A stretch of DNA of 64,000 bases from positions 875,222 to 939,221 of the forward strand of contig JADKDV010000004.1 in the NCBI GenBank assembly GCA_016718315.1, in the 5' to 3' direction. This DNA is from Candidatus Obscuribacter sp. (GTDB lineage: Bacteria > Cyanobacteriota > Vampirovibrionia > Obscuribacterales > Obscuribacteraceae). This document shows positions 50,817-60,358 of the stretch, piece by piece (position 1 is the first letter of the stretch; each line of letters starts with the position of its first letter). The translations under genes were made by a program, and so were the position numbers. The notes beneath the pieces were generated by a model. The model was not told where the DNA came from. It saw nothing but the letters and a program-made list of their open reading frames with translations, and did not search any database.

Positions 50817-51392
50817 TTGCCTTCTCATCTGGATTTTAAGCTGGTCTTGCCTGAGCTGCAATGTACTGGTGGAGCGGTAAGTTTTAAACTTGGCACCGCC
50901 AGTGAGGCGGCTAATTTGCCTGACCCATTTTTTGCTACTGATGAGGGCGACCCGCTTACAGAGCACGAGAGCGAGGTGATGAGGCGCTTCCTGGCCTATC
51001 AGGTGGAGCAAGGCTCGCTGCTGATACTGGCGCAAAAACAAGAGTCTGTAGTGGGCATGAGTTTTGTGGATATTAAAGCCAGACAAGCACCCGATACTGT
51101 TATTAAAACCAGTCAGCCTGCCGGTATTGTTGAGCGCGTGCGCTCACTAATAGAGCATCAAGGCATCGGTCAGGCACTTTTGACTAATGCTGAGGACTTG
51201 ATTTTGCAGGCAGACTTGCTAGTCTCCGAAGTCGGCGTCAGTGCCAAAAATCTGCGCGCCAGACGGATATACGAGCGCGCTGGTTATGTGCCCAGAGTGT
51301 TTGATGCCGAAGAGAGACTGCCTGATTTTGAGGGCTTTCCTATTTACCGCTACTGGCGTCCCAATTGCATACTCTTTAAAGAGCTTTATTGA
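50817..51392 (+). CDS. GNAT-family N-acetyltransferase
   Basis: TTG 50817 with AGGAG 6 nt upstream gives 191 residues; TTG 50766 would begin inside the hydrolase gene. The acetyl-CoA loop is QGIGQALLTNAE (Q-x-x-G-x-A type), and VSAKNLRARRIYERAGYVPR is the motif-B segment with the usual ending AGY. The N-terminal 90 residues are not typical and hold ESEVMRRFLAYQVEQGS. The substrate is unknown. The gene lies in the same direction directly behind the hydrolase; translational coupling is likely. Confidence 0.82.
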   Translation: MPSHLDFKLVLPELQCTGGAVSFKLGTASEAANLPDPFFATDEGDPLTEHESEVMRRFLAYQVEQGSLLILAQKQESVVGMSFVDIKARQAPDTVIKTSQPAGIVERVRSLIEHQGIGQALLTNAEDLILQADLLVSEVGVSAKNLRARRIYERAGYVPRVFDAEERLPDFEGFPIYRYWRPNCILFKELY

Positions 51393-51442
51393 GCTTTTAA
51401 AGCTCGGCTGATTTGTATTGGCTCGCTTCGTTTTTGCGTGAT

Positions 51443-54376
51443 CTATTTTTGTGAGATTGGCACAGTCAGGTGCAAGTCAGAGAGATTGGCATTGGCGATA
51501 TTTTGTCCGGGGATAAAGATATCGGCACTGGGATCCAGGCTCGCTCCTGGCACTGTTATGGTGCCGCTAACGCTGCCGCCTACACTGAGATTGCGTGAGC
51601 CAAAGCTGACTTTGATGGACTGATCAGCTTTGCCGTTGGAGCGCAAAACACCGTCAGTGGTGCCGGGTAGTTTGATAGCGGTAGCGCCGTCATTGCGCAG
51701 CAGTACTTTGAGCTGGACATCGTTTTTACCGGCTTTGACCCCGGCTAGATAGAGTCTGGCACTGGTTTGTGGTATGGGCAGTGCAGGTTTGAGGGCTAGC
51801 GGTGCTGCGCTTGCACTCGGGGGTAGATTGGTCGCCACTGCTTGCTCGCCAGGAGTGTTTTCATTTAAGTACTTTTGCGGCGCAGCCTGACGCATTGACT
51901 GGATCATTTGATCGCCTTGATTGGCTTGCGATTGAGTCGCTCCAAAAGGACTGCTTGGGTTATTGATTGCGCTTTGATTATTGTCGTACAGTCCGTTTTG
52001 TGGCGTTGCCTGTGACATTGACGGTGTCATTGTCTGCGGCATTGACTGTGTCATCGCCTGGGGAGCACCCTGCGGCGCTAGCGGTGCTACTTGCGGTGAC
52101 AGAGCATTGACTGCTGGTGCTGGGTATGCACCGAGGGCAGTCTGCTCACTACCTGCAGGAGCTTGGGTAAATCGATTGCCAGCCTTTTGCAATATATTGG
52201 ATACGTCAGACTGATTGATCATTTTAAAGCGGCCAGTACTTAGCGCGGGCATTGTAGTGCTGCCGTAATTCATCATATTGCCGAGAGTCGATCCGCCGCC
52301 GCTTGTGGCTGCATCTCTGGCTCCCATAGCTAGACCAGTCAGTGACATTGGTGTCGTCGCCTGGGCCGCTGGTGCAGCGGCGGCAATACCGCCAGTGGTG
52401 TTAGCTAGTGCTTGCGTAGCGCTTGCTAGAGCTTCGTCGGCGGTGGCAGCAGTAGCAGTAGCTGTAGTCGTAGTGGTGCTAGATGCGGTTGCCTCGATAG
52501 CCGGTACAGCACCACCGGTACCGAGGCTCTTTAGAGCTTCTCGAGTAGCTTTAGAGGTAGCATCGATTTGATTTTGCTGTTGCACTGTAAAGTCGCGCAT
52601 GGTCGACAAAAAGTTTGATATCGATGAGACTTGAGTATCTGTATTCATCGGTCGATAGCCGTTCTCGCCAGCAAATTGTGCTTGCTGAGCGGCTGGCGTT
52701 TGAGCCAGTCCTAGATTTTGGGCAGTGGGCAGGCTGGCTTGTGGTGGTTGTTCACCTGGTTGAGCCAGAGCTGCTAGCTGGGCTTGTGCCTCAGGACTGA
52801 GAGGCGGAGGTGCAGCCGGGATGCCCTGGGCTCTGATTTTTTCGCCGAGAGTCTCCCAATAGGCTTTGTAATTTTTGTCTGATGGATAGAGACCAACTGC
52901 ATCACTGGCTTTTTGATAGGCAGCGGATAGCGCTCCTTCTTTTTCTAGTGATTGGGCTAGATCGTAAGCCTTTTTAGCTTCTTGTTTGGCTAGTGCCAGT
53001 TTAAAAGATTGTCTTGCCGCTGGTAGATGTGGGTGGCTGGGATTGAGCTGCACCACTGTTTTGTACTCAGCTTGGGCAGCAGTGAGATCGCCTGCTACTT
53101 GTAGAGCGCGGGCTAGCCCCAGGTGACTATTGGGATCGCTAGGACGGCTTGCCACCTGCTCTCGCCACAGACCAATTAATGCATTGGCAGCTACTTTGTC
53201 TGACTGATCGAGTATCAGTGCTCGGGTAAGATCGGCGCTGGCTCCAGTGTAGTCGCGCAGTTTGAGGCGAGTCATGCCCAATTGTCTCAGGGCACTCGAT
53301 GAGTCGGGGTTGAGTTCAAGCGCTTCTTGGTAGGCTGCTTTTGCTTCCATGTGTTGGCCACTCATGGCGGCGGCGTTGCCGACACTGACATGGTTGGCCA
53401 CACTGGGAGAGAGTTTTGCTGCTGCCTGGTATTCCACTAGAGCTTCGCTGTGACGATTTTGGGCGCTCAATTTGTCGCCCAGGACTTTGCGCTGCTCTGC
53501 GTTTTTGGGGTTGACGCCGAGTTTGGCGATGCTGGAGTGGAGTGTGCTCTCAGCGCTGGCACCTATCTCTGGCGCAGCTTTGGCGTTGGCTACGGCAAGT
53601 CTGGCGTGTTTGGCTGCGAGGGCATGATCACCAGCTTTGCTGTAATTTTTGGCTCTGGCTAGATTGATTTTGGCTAGTTCGGTCTTGAGTGCGACATCCT
53701 GCGGATACTCGCGGCTATATTTTTCTAGTAGTGCTTGAGCTTCGTGCAGCTTGCCTTTTTTAACCAGCAAATTAGCATCGTTTTTTATTTGATTGATGCG
53801 GTTAGCTGAGAGCGGCACATGGACATTGGTGCGACTGGGCGGATCTATGGAGCGTGCTGTAGCGCTCTGAGCGACTGCCCCGGTATCTGTAGATGTGGTC
53901 AGGCTGCGCGGCAAGAGATTGGACTGTGCTGGCGGAGGCGGCGGCACGATGCCATTGCGATTAGCTCTCGGTAAAGATGAGCTACCCGGTACTAGATTGC
54001 TCTGACCTGCGCCAGCGCTGAGTCCGCCGTCATCTGTACCGACGCTGCGATACTGCGATTGACCATTAGCCTGAGCGGCACTGTCAAAGTTTTGCTGTCC
54101 ATAGGACGGTCTGTACTTGGGCAAAAGCAAAGTGTCTCTTGTACCCAGTGACTGATAATCTATTCTTCTCGGTATCTCTGCCCCGGTGGGCGCCACAATC
54201 ACTCTTTTGCGATAGCGCATATCCTTGGCTGGGCGCTGCTTCTCTTGAGTGACAGTCTCGGCAAGGGCTGGCCCCGGCATCACCAGAGCGCTCAACAGCA
54301 AAAGCGAAAAGGCACTCAGTGGCAGTCTCTGTCCATCTCTATGCCTTCTGTCTTGTGCCCAAAAATCAAATGTCAT
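51443..54376 (-). CDS. Very large exported TPR protein with Ala/Gln-rich and beta C-terminal region
   Basis: From ATG 54376 it has 977 residues (ATG 54412 adds twelve). A hydrophobic stretch, residues about 20-38 (SAFSLLLLSALVMPGPALA), is a signal peptide. Residues 45-190 are Pro/Ser/Arg-rich and disordered. TPR-like helices run about 195-480 (for example LARAKNYSKAGDHALAAKHA, AAMSGQHMEAKAAYQEAL). Then follow long Ala/Gln/Thr/Ser-rich low-complexity sections including poly-Thr and repeated QAMTQSMPQTMTPSM-type motifs. The last 110 residues are a compact beta domain (LYLAGVKAGKNDVQLKVLLR). No family is recognised. Confidence 0.78.
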   Translation of the reverse strand: MTFDFWAQDRRHRDGQRLPLSAFSLLLLSALVMPGPALAETVTQEKQRPAKDMRYRKRVIVAPTGAEIPRRIDYQSLGTRDTLLLPKYRPSYGQQNFDSAAQANGQSQYRSVGTDDGGLSAGAGQSNLVPGSSSLPRANRNGIVPPPPPAQSNLLPRSLTTSTDTGAVAQSATARSIDPPSRTNVHVPLSANRINQIKNDANLLVKKGKLHEAQALLEKYSREYPQDVALKTELAKINLARAKNYSKAGDHALAAKHARLAVANAKAAPEIGASAESTLHSSIAKLGVNPKNAEQRKVLGDKLSAQNRHSEALVEYQAAAKLSPSVANHVSVGNAAAMSGQHMEAKAAYQEALELNPDSSSALRQLGMTRLKLRDYTGASADLTRALILDQSDKVAANALIGLWREQVASRPSDPNSHLGLARALQVAGDLTAAQAEYKTVVQLNPSHPHLPAARQSFKLALAKQEAKKAYDLAQSLEKEGALSAAYQKASDAVGLYPSDKNYKAYWETLGEKIRAQGIPAAPPPLSPEAQAQLAALAQPGEQPPQASLPTAQNLGLAQTPAAQQAQFAGENGYRPMNTDTQVSSISNFLSTMRDFTVQQQNQIDATSKATREALKSLGTGGAVPAIEATASSTTTTTATATAATADEALASATQALANTTGGIAAAAPAAQATTPMSLTGLAMGARDAATSGGGSTLGNMMNYGSTTMPALSTGRFKMINQSDVSNILQKAGNRFTQAPAGSEQTALGAYPAPAVNALSPQVAPLAPQGAPQAMTQSMPQTMTPSMSQATPQNGLYDNNQSAINNPSSPFGATQSQANQGDQMIQSMRQAAPQKYLNENTPGEQAVATNLPPSASAAPLALKPALPIPQTSARLYLAGVKAGKNDVQLKVLLRNDGATAIKLPGTTDGVLRSNGKADQSIKVSFGSRNLSVGGSVSGTITVPGASLDPSADIFIPGQNIANANLSDLHLTVPISQK

Positions 54377-54638
54377 GCCTAAGCCGCCCTGAATAATCGT
54401 TAAAAGTGACACTGAGTCAATCCCAGTGTATGGCCTATTCTAAGATCTCTATCTTGACATGCAAGGGGATTTACCATATCTCTACCCGCCAATTAGCGTA
54501 AATTCCCCACCCTGCCTGGTCCTGGGGCACAATTAGACAAGTTAGATTATTTTAGGTGTTGCAAAAGTCTATATTCTATATAGGAAAACTATTTACACTT
54601 GATAATTACCGTATAGTGGCCAACTTGGAATTTTTGCA

Positions 54639-57293
54639 ATGACAGTGATAACACAGGCTCAAGAGCAGATGCTCGTCGACAAGGCGAACTCGCTGACGCG
54701 TCAGGCGCGCCTGGCGGCGGCAGTATTTAGCCAGTACTCGCAAGAGCAAGTGGACCGCATCGTCAAAGCGATGACCACCTGTGCCATCAACAATGCCGCA
54801 CTGCTGGCCAAAATGGCCCACGAAGAAACCCGCATGGGTGTCACCGAAGACAAGATTTTAAAAAACCTCGTGGCATCAGAGTTTTTGTATGCTCAAATCA
54901 AAGACGCTAAGACTGTCGGCGTTATAAAAGAGCTGCCTGAGCTCAACATGGTAGAAGTGGCCGAGCCCATCGGTGTCATCCTCGGTCTGGCTCCTGTGAC
55001 CAATCCTACCTCTACTGTCATTTTTAAAAGTATTTGCTGTGCTAAGACACGCAACTCTATTATCTTTAGCTCGCACTTGATGGCCGCTGAGTCCTCCAAC
55101 CTCGCCGCCAAGCTCGTCTACGAAGCTGCGCTAGAAGCTGGCGCACCCAAAGGCTTTATCACCTGGGTGGACAAATCATCGAGACTGAGACGCCTTAGCG
55201 AAATCATGTTTACCCACCCAGAGGTGGATTTGATTTTTGCCACAGGCGGTACTGCCATGGTCAAAGCCGCTTACAGCTCAGGCAAACCAGCTCTGGGTGT
55301 GGGCGCAGGCAACACTCCTGTCTATGTGCACAAGAGCGCCAATGTGCCCTCAGCTGCAATGGAAATCATCATCTCCAAAACTTTTGATAATGGCACAGAG
55401 TGCCCCTCCGAGCAGACTCTGATAATAGACAATGAGATTTTGCCAGAAATAATCTCTGAGTTTGAGCGCCTTGGTTGCTATATCTGCAACGACCAGGAAG
55501 TCGAGCAAATCGCTGATGCCGTCATCGATGCGCGCACAGGCGGCATGAACTACAGACTGGTGGGTCAGCCAGCTAATTTGATTGCTGAAAAAGCCGGCAT
55601 CAAAGTCGACCATCACATCAAAATGATCCTCTGTCCTTTGCGCGGCGAGCTGCGCAATCACAGACTGGCAGTCGAAAAACTCATGCCAGTATTAGGTTAT
55701 GTGGGCGTGGACTCAGTCAACGAAGGCATCAACCGCGCTCTCGATATCAATTATGGTGGCGGTACCGGTCACACTGCCGGTATCTTTTGCGAAGACGATG
55801 CCATCATCGAGCGCTTTGCTGATGCTATCAATGCTGGTCGTATCATTGTTAATTCACCATCGAGTATCGGTGGACTGGGTGGAGTTTATAACCACCTCAA
55901 CACTACTCTCAGCTTTGGCTGCGGTACTGGCGGTGGCAACATCACCACAGACAATGTGGGCATCAAAAACTTGATCAATTACAAGCGTGTGCCCAGACGC
56001 AAAAACTATCTAATAACATTTCAGACTACCAAAAACATCTACAGCAACCCAGGCTCCATCGAGCACCTCAAGAGTCTCAAGTTTAAGAGCGCCTTTGTTA
56101 TTACATCGAGAGCTGCTGCCAAACGCGGTCACCTCGGTATGCTCAAAGAGGCTCTACCAGCTGGCTGCCACGTCGATGTCTTTACTGATATCGGAGTCGA
56201 GCCAGACTTTAGCACCATCCAAAAAGCTGTCGCCGCCATGCGCCTCAGCCAGCCCGATGCGGTCATCGCTCTGGGCGGAGGCTCGGTCCTCGATGCCGCC
56301 AAAATCATCCGTCTCTTTTACGATTATCCTGAGCTTAAAGTCGAAGAGCTCGCCGTTAACTTCCTTGATTTTCACCACCGTATGGTGGAATTTCCCAAGA
56401 CAATGCGCACCCAGCTCGTGGCTATACCCACGACATCTGGCACAGGCTCTGAGGTTACACCGTTTGCCGTGCTCAAAGACGGCTATCGCAAAGTCAGCAT
56501 GATCGATGAGTGCATGATCCCTGATGTAGCAATTATCGATGCGCAATTGACCAAGAGTCTGCCTAAAGAGATTACTTGTGATACCGCATTTGATGCCCTG
56601 ACTCACGCTCTAGAGGCGCTCGTATCGACCTTTAGCTCAGACTATACCGATGGTCTGGCACTAGAAGCACTACGCTTGATATTTGAGGCATTGCCTGAGA
56701 CTCTCAAAAATCCCAACAGTATCGTCTATCGCCACAAGTTGCATAATGCCGCCACACTAGCTGGTATGGCTATCGGTAATGCCAGCGTCGGTGTCAACCA
56801 TGCCCTGGCTCACGCTCTGGGTGCACGCTTTGACATAGCGCACGGTAGAGCCAACGCTGCATTTTTGCTCTCCACCATCGAGTACAACTCACAGATACCA
56901 TCTAAGTTTGTCTCAATCCCCTGCTATCCACTCTGGGTCGCCGACCGCAAATACGCCCGCGCCGCTCAGTTTATTGGTCTTAAAGATGATGCTCCCGCTG
57001 CCGGTGAGACACCTGCTATCGCCGACGCCACCACAGCTAGAGGTCTTGCCACAATCAATGCCGGACTGGTGCACTCATTGCGCCGTGCTGTTTATGACCT
57101 CGGCAGACTCGCTGGTCAGCCCCTCTCAGTCAGTGAGCTGGGCATACCACTAGAGGCCTATCAAGCTGCCTTGCCTGAGCTGGTAGAGACTGCGCTCAAT
57201 GATATGAGTGTGCGCTCCAACCCGCGTTATACCCTGGTACCGGAAGTACTGGAATTATTCCAGAGTGCTTATCCCCCGAGACAAAAACCGTAG
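54639..57293 (+). CDS. adhE: Bifunctional aldehyde-alcohol dehydrogenase
   Basis: Reduces acetyl-CoA to acetaldehyde and then ethanol, regenerating two NAD+. It has 884 residues. The N-terminal half is the CoA-dependent aldehyde dehydrogenase with ALGVGAGNTPVYV and catalytic Cys255 in FDNGTECPSEQ. The C-terminal iron-dependent alcohol dehydrogenase holds the GGGS NAD loop (VIALGGGSVLDAAKI), TTSGTGSEVTPF and the metal site VNHALAHALGARFDIAHGRAN. The length and domain order match E. coli AdhE, so spirosome formation is plausible. It indicates fermentation. The STAS protein gene follows 3 nt later. Start ATG 54639. Confidence 0.96.
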   Translation: MTVITQAQEQMLVDKANSLTRQARLAAAVFSQYSQEQVDRIVKAMTTCAINNAALLAKMAHEETRMGVTEDKILKNLVASEFLYAQIKDAKTVGVIKELPELNMVEVAEPIGVILGLAPVTNPTSTVIFKSICCAKTRNSIIFSSHLMAAESSNLAAKLVYEAALEAGAPKGFITWVDKSSRLRRLSEIMFTHPEVDLIFATGGTAMVKAAYSSGKPALGVGAGNTPVYVHKSANVPSAAMEIIISKTFDNGTECPSEQTLIIDNEILPEIISEFERLGCYICNDQEVEQIADAVIDARTGGMNYRLVGQPANLIAEKAGIKVDHHIKMILCPLRGELRNHRLAVEKLMPVLGYVGVDSVNEGINRALDINYGGGTGHTAGIFCEDDAIIERFADAINAGRIIVNSPSSIGGLGGVYNHLNTTLSFGCGTGGGNITTDNVGIKNLINYKRVPRRKNYLITFQTTKNIYSNPGSIEHLKSLKFKSAFVITSRAAAKRGHLGMLKEALPAGCHVDVFTDIGVEPDFSTIQKAVAAMRLSQPDAVIALGGGSVLDAAKIIRLFYDYPELKVEELAVNFLDFHHRMVEFPKTMRTQLVAIPTTSGTGSEVTPFAVLKDGYRKVSMIDECMIPDVAIIDAQLTKSLPKEITCDTAFDALTHALEALVSTFSSDYTDGLALEALRLIFEALPETLKNPNSIVYRHKLHNAATLAGMAIGNASVGVNHALAHALGARFDIAHGRANAAFLLSTIEYNSQIPSKFVSIPCYPLWVADRKYARAAQFIGLKDDAPAAGETPAIADATTARGLATINAGLVHSLRRAVYDLGRLAGQPLSVSELGIPLEAYQAALPELVETALNDMSVRSNPRYTLVPEVLELFQSAYPPRQKP

Positions 57294-57296
57294 GAC

Positions 57297-57629
57297 ATGA
57301 TGACTAAAGATAATGGTAAAGCCTCAGTAGCCACCGCTGAAACAATACACATCATGGGCTCTTTAGACAAAGGGCTGGATAGTGTCGACAAGGCACTGGG
57401 TGCTGGTAAGGGTCAACTAGTATTGGATTTTACAGCTTGCACTTTTATCAGTGTGGACGGTCTAGAGTGGCTTGAGGAGCTTTTGCTCAGAGCTAACTCT
57501 GGTAAGCGCCCGGTGCGTTTTGTAAATGTGCCACCACCGATTTATAAAGTGTTTAAAGTAAGCCACATCGAGAGTCTTATAGAGGCCGCTGGCGGAGCCG
57601 GTAGAGCCAATAACGGACCCGTGTGCTAA
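57297..57629 (+). CDS. STAS-domain protein (anti-sigma antagonist-like)
   Basis: The protein has 110 residues. The STAS fold is visible in LVLDFTACTFISVDGLEWLEELLLRANSGK and the later RFVNVPPPIYKVFKVSHIESL. In SpoIIAA-type proteins the loop contains a phosphorylated Ser in DSSG; here it reads SVDG, with Asp in place of the second Ser. That argues against regulation by phosphorylation. Two roles are possible: a lipid-ABC accessory (MlaB-type STAS) or a partner-switch antagonist. The neighbours (ABC ATPase, permease, MlaC-like protein) favour the MlaB-type interpretation; this is an inference. It overlaps nothing and lies 3 nt after adhE. Confidence 0.8.
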   Translation: MMTKDNGKASVATAETIHIMGSLDKGLDSVDKALGAGKGQLVLDFTACTFISVDGLEWLEELLLRANSGKRPVRFVNVPPPIYKVFKVSHIESLIEAAGGAGRANNGPVC

Positions 57630-57638
57630 CCCCCTAAG

Positions 57639-58658
57639 ATGAACCCCACCACCGTCAGTACTGCCAGCCTGCGCACCGAAAACCTGACCAAGCGCTTTGG
57701 TAAGAGAAGCTCGGTGGACAATCTCAATCTGTCTATTTATCCCGGTGAGCTTTACGCACTGCTGGGCGACAACGGGGCGGGCAAAACCACCACAATCGGC
57801 ATGCTCACAACGCTACTGGCGCCCACTAGCGGCACCTTTTATATCTGCGGCTACAACGGCCTCACTCAAGCGCGGCAGATACGCGGACTCTTTGGTGTAG
57901 TCTCGCAAGATGTATCTATCTACAACGAGCTGACAGTATTTGAAAATTTGAAATTTTTAGCAGAGCTATACGGTCTAAAGAAGACCGAAATAGAGTCTCG
58001 CATAGTGGAGTTGCTCAATTACGCTGGTCTGATGGAGCGCGTCAATGACCGTGCTTGTGACCTCTCTGGCGGTATGCAAAGACGCCTGGCAATCGCCTGT
58101 GCCATGGTCAATAGACCCAAAGTATTATTTATGGACGAGCCCACAGTGGGACTCGACCCCGCCAGCCGCAGACAGATATGGGCCGCTCTCAAAGGCCTCA
58201 AAAAAATGGGTGTGACCATACTGCTCACCACTCACTATCTAGAAGAAGCCGAGCTGTTAGCCGATCGCATCGGTATCATCCGCGATGGCAAATTACTAGT
58301 AGAGGGCACTGTGCAAGAACTGGCTAAAAAAATCCAGGGTATGCGCGGACTCTCAATAAGATTAACTGACGAAGCCAGTGTCGATGACCCAGGCTTTAAA
58401 GAAAAAGTGGAGCGCTTTACCGCTCGCTTTGGTACAAGCTATCGTATCGACAGTCTGCGCAATACTCTCTATATGAGCCAGCCGGACTCAGTCAAAATGG
58501 AAGAATTTTTGCGTATGGTATTAGACTTTATGAGTCGCGAAGAAATACCGTTTAATAAGTTTGCCAGTGGTGAACCCAATCTCGAAGATGTATTTTTGGC
58601 AGTATCAAAAGAGGAAGGTCGCGAACCTCTCGCCACTCCCGGGAGCCTGAATGTTTAA
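57639..58658 (+). CDS. ABC transporter ATP-binding protein (DrrA/NatA type)
   Basis: The protein has 339 residues. Walker A is GDNGAGKTTT (residues about 43-52), signature LSGGMQRRLAIA, Walker B VLFMDEPTVGLDP and the His switch LLTTHYLEEAE. The C-terminal 100 residues are the extension typical of the daunorubicin/drug-type DrrA family, rather than the compact MlaF type. The permease gene overlaps its 3' end by 8 nt. It likely energises the neighbouring ABC-2 membrane protein. Drug, Na+ or lipid export are all possible; the neighbours suggest lipids. Confidence 0.93.
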   Translation: MNPTTVSTASLRTENLTKRFGKRSSVDNLNLSIYPGELYALLGDNGAGKTTTIGMLTTLLAPTSGTFYICGYNGLTQARQIRGLFGVVSQDVSIYNELTVFENLKFLAELYGLKKTEIESRIVELLNYAGLMERVNDRACDLSGGMQRRLAIACAMVNRPKVLFMDEPTVGLDPASRRQIWAALKGLKKMGVTILLTTHYLEEAELLADRIGIIRDGKLLVEGTVQELAKKIQGMRGLSIRLTDEASVDDPGFKEKVERFTARFGTSYRIDSLRNTLYMSQPDSVKMEEFLRMVLDFMSREEIPFNKFASGEPNLEDVFLAVSKEEGREPLATPGSLNV

Positions 58659-59697
58659 GGCTATCATCGCTATCATGAGCAAAGACATCCTGGCCTGGAC
58701 CCGCCGTCCGTTGTACTTCTTTGCTAGCGTACTGATGGCTGTGCTTATCCTTGTCTGTGTTGGTAATACTATATCTGGTGTCAATGAGATGCCCTTTGGT
58801 CTCTACGACCCGGCTGGCATCAGTGAGCTGAGTAAACATCTCACTGAGACTGGGCGCTTTAAAGTGCAGGTCTTTGATGATCTCGATAAGGGTAAGCACG
58901 AGCTAGCCAATGAGAACATCGTCGCTCTCGCCAACGTCTCGCAAGACCCGCTAGAGGACTCTGTGCAGATTTTGACTGCTGGCAATAACCCTCTGGTGGA
59001 CGATCAAATCAGTATGGGCTTGCTCTCAGTCCTGACCCAGCGCGCCAAAGAGCTGAGCATACCGCTGCATAGTGCAGCCCTCTATCAAGTCAATTTTGGT
59101 CTGCGTGACTATATCATTGCTGGTCTGACGGCTTATCTTTGCTATGTACTAGCCTCAATGAATCTCGGCTTTAGTTGGATCTATGAGTGGATGGAAAAGA
59201 CCTACCGCCAGATTGTGCTGGCTCCAATGGGGCTTGATGCCGCTATCATCGCCAAGACTATAACAGTCACCATGGAGGCTTCCACAGTGCTCTGGCTGGC
59301 GCTTTCGCTTACATCACCTCTGGCTGGATTTAAAATCGGCAATAATTTCCTCGGACTAGTCGGTGCCACACTGCTATCAGTCTTTACTTTTAGCTGTATC
59401 GCCCTTGTTTTTGCCTGTTTTTTGCGGACAATCCGCGTTTACACAATGACTATTTCGATTTTGGGTGTGGCCCTTATGTTTGTCTCAGGCATCATCACGC
59501 CCATTAAAGCCATGCCATATTGGGAGCAACAATTAGCCAGCTCGATGCCTCTCTACTATGCCAGCGATCTGACCAAAGCCGCCATGCTGGGCATACCTTG
59601 CGACTACGGCAGGGACATAGTAGTACTGTTGAGCTTTGCTTTTGGCTCACTTATATTGTCGAGATTTGTACTTGCTAGGAGTAAGGCTTCGTTGTAG
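58651..59697 (+). CDS. ABC-2 type permease
   Basis: The protein has 348 residues. An N-terminal amphipathic part (SKDILAWTRRPLYF) precedes the first membrane helix at about 22-42, then a large soluble loop of about 130 residues. Five more helices fill about residues 150-345 (FAFGSLILSRFVLARSK at the end). This is the DrrB/NatB-like YhgE-pip fold with a large external loop. It pairs with the ATPase encoded just before it through an 8-nt gene overlap. The substrate is unknown. Confidence 0.88.
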   Translation: MFKAIIAIMSKDILAWTRRPLYFFASVLMAVLILVCVGNTISGVNEMPFGLYDPAGISELSKHLTETGRFKVQVFDDLDKGKHELANENIVALANVSQDPLEDSVQILTAGNNPLVDDQISMGLLSVLTQRAKELSIPLHSAALYQVNFGLRDYIIAGLTAYLCYVLASMNLGFSWIYEWMEKTYRQIVLAPMGLDAAIIAKTITVTMEASTVLWLALSLTSPLAGFKIGNNFLGLVGATLLSVFTFSCIALVFACFLRTIRVYTMTISILGVALMFVSGIITPIKAMPYWEQQLASSMPLYYASDLTKAAMLGIPCDYGRDIVVLLSFAFGSLILSRFVLARSKASL

Positions 59698-59699
59698 GC

Positions 59700-60356
59700 T
59701 TGGTAAACCTTGAGGTAGCCTTGCAAAATACTTACCCCCGAGCCACAATCGCATCAAAAGTCAGTCTCGCATTGCTGACGTTTTGCTTTGCCATGCCGCA
59801 AGCGCAAGCTGGTGCTGGCTGGAGCTGTGTAGATCAGCTTGTTAAAACTTTTGGCGCCGACAAGGGTAGCACTGCCACCAATCTGATTGATTATCACGAG
59901 ATGTCTTTGCGTGCCCTTGGTAAAAAAGATTGGGAGCGCATGAGCCCTGCTCAAAAACAGGAATTTACCACCAGTCTCAAAGCACTGGTAGAGAAGCGCT
60001 ACTACCCCCGCTGGCAAAAAATATTTGGCAAAGGCAAAGTAGCGCTCATCGATGAGTCCAATACTCAAGGCGACATCATCGTCAAAACCAAGCTTGTGCT
60101 GGGCAAAAAGACCGAGGCAATCGCCTGGCGTCTCAGCGACAAAAATGGCGCAGCAAAAGTCGTCAGCCTATCAGTCGACGATAAAGACCTGCTCGACAAA
60201 ATCAAGCATCGCATCAATAGCCGCCGCAAAAAAGGCACCATGGATATCGACTCGCTCTTAGCCTGGATCCACAAAGGTGAGGGCAAAGGCGTCAGTCTAG
60301 AGGGCGCATCACTGGCCCAGAGCAGCGATAGCCGCTCGGCAGTGGCTGCTGACTAA
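59700..60356 (+). CDS. MlaC/Ttg2D-like periplasmic lipid-binding protein
   Basis: The protein has 218 residues, starting at TTG 59700, 2 nt after the permease stop. A signal peptide (ASKVSLALLTFCFAMPQAQAGA) precedes the mature domain. It has the MlaC hallmark segments IDYHEMSLRALGKKDWERMSPAQKQEFTTSL and onward to YYPRWQKIFGKGKVALID, KTKLVLGKKTEAIAWRL and SVDDKDLLDKIKHRI. MlaC ferries phospholipids between membranes; here the gene clusters with a drug-type ABC exporter and a STAS protein instead of MlaEFD. The last 35 residues are a Ser/Ala/Gly-rich tail. Confidence 0.8.
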   Translation: MVNLEVALQNTYPRATIASKVSLALLTFCFAMPQAQAGAGWSCVDQLVKTFGADKGSTATNLIDYHEMSLRALGKKDWERMSPAQKQEFTTSLKALVEKRYYPRWQKIFGKGKVALIDESNTQGDIIVKTKLVLGKKTEAIAWRLSDKNGAAKVVSLSVDDKDLLDKIKHRINSRRKKGTMDIDSLLAWIHKGEGKGVSLEGASLAQSSDSRSAVAAD

Positions 60357-60358
60357 AA

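Noticed and set aside
54413..54638. Rex-binding site upstream of adhE
   Set aside because: No TTGTGAA-TTCACAA-like palindrome is present in the spacer.
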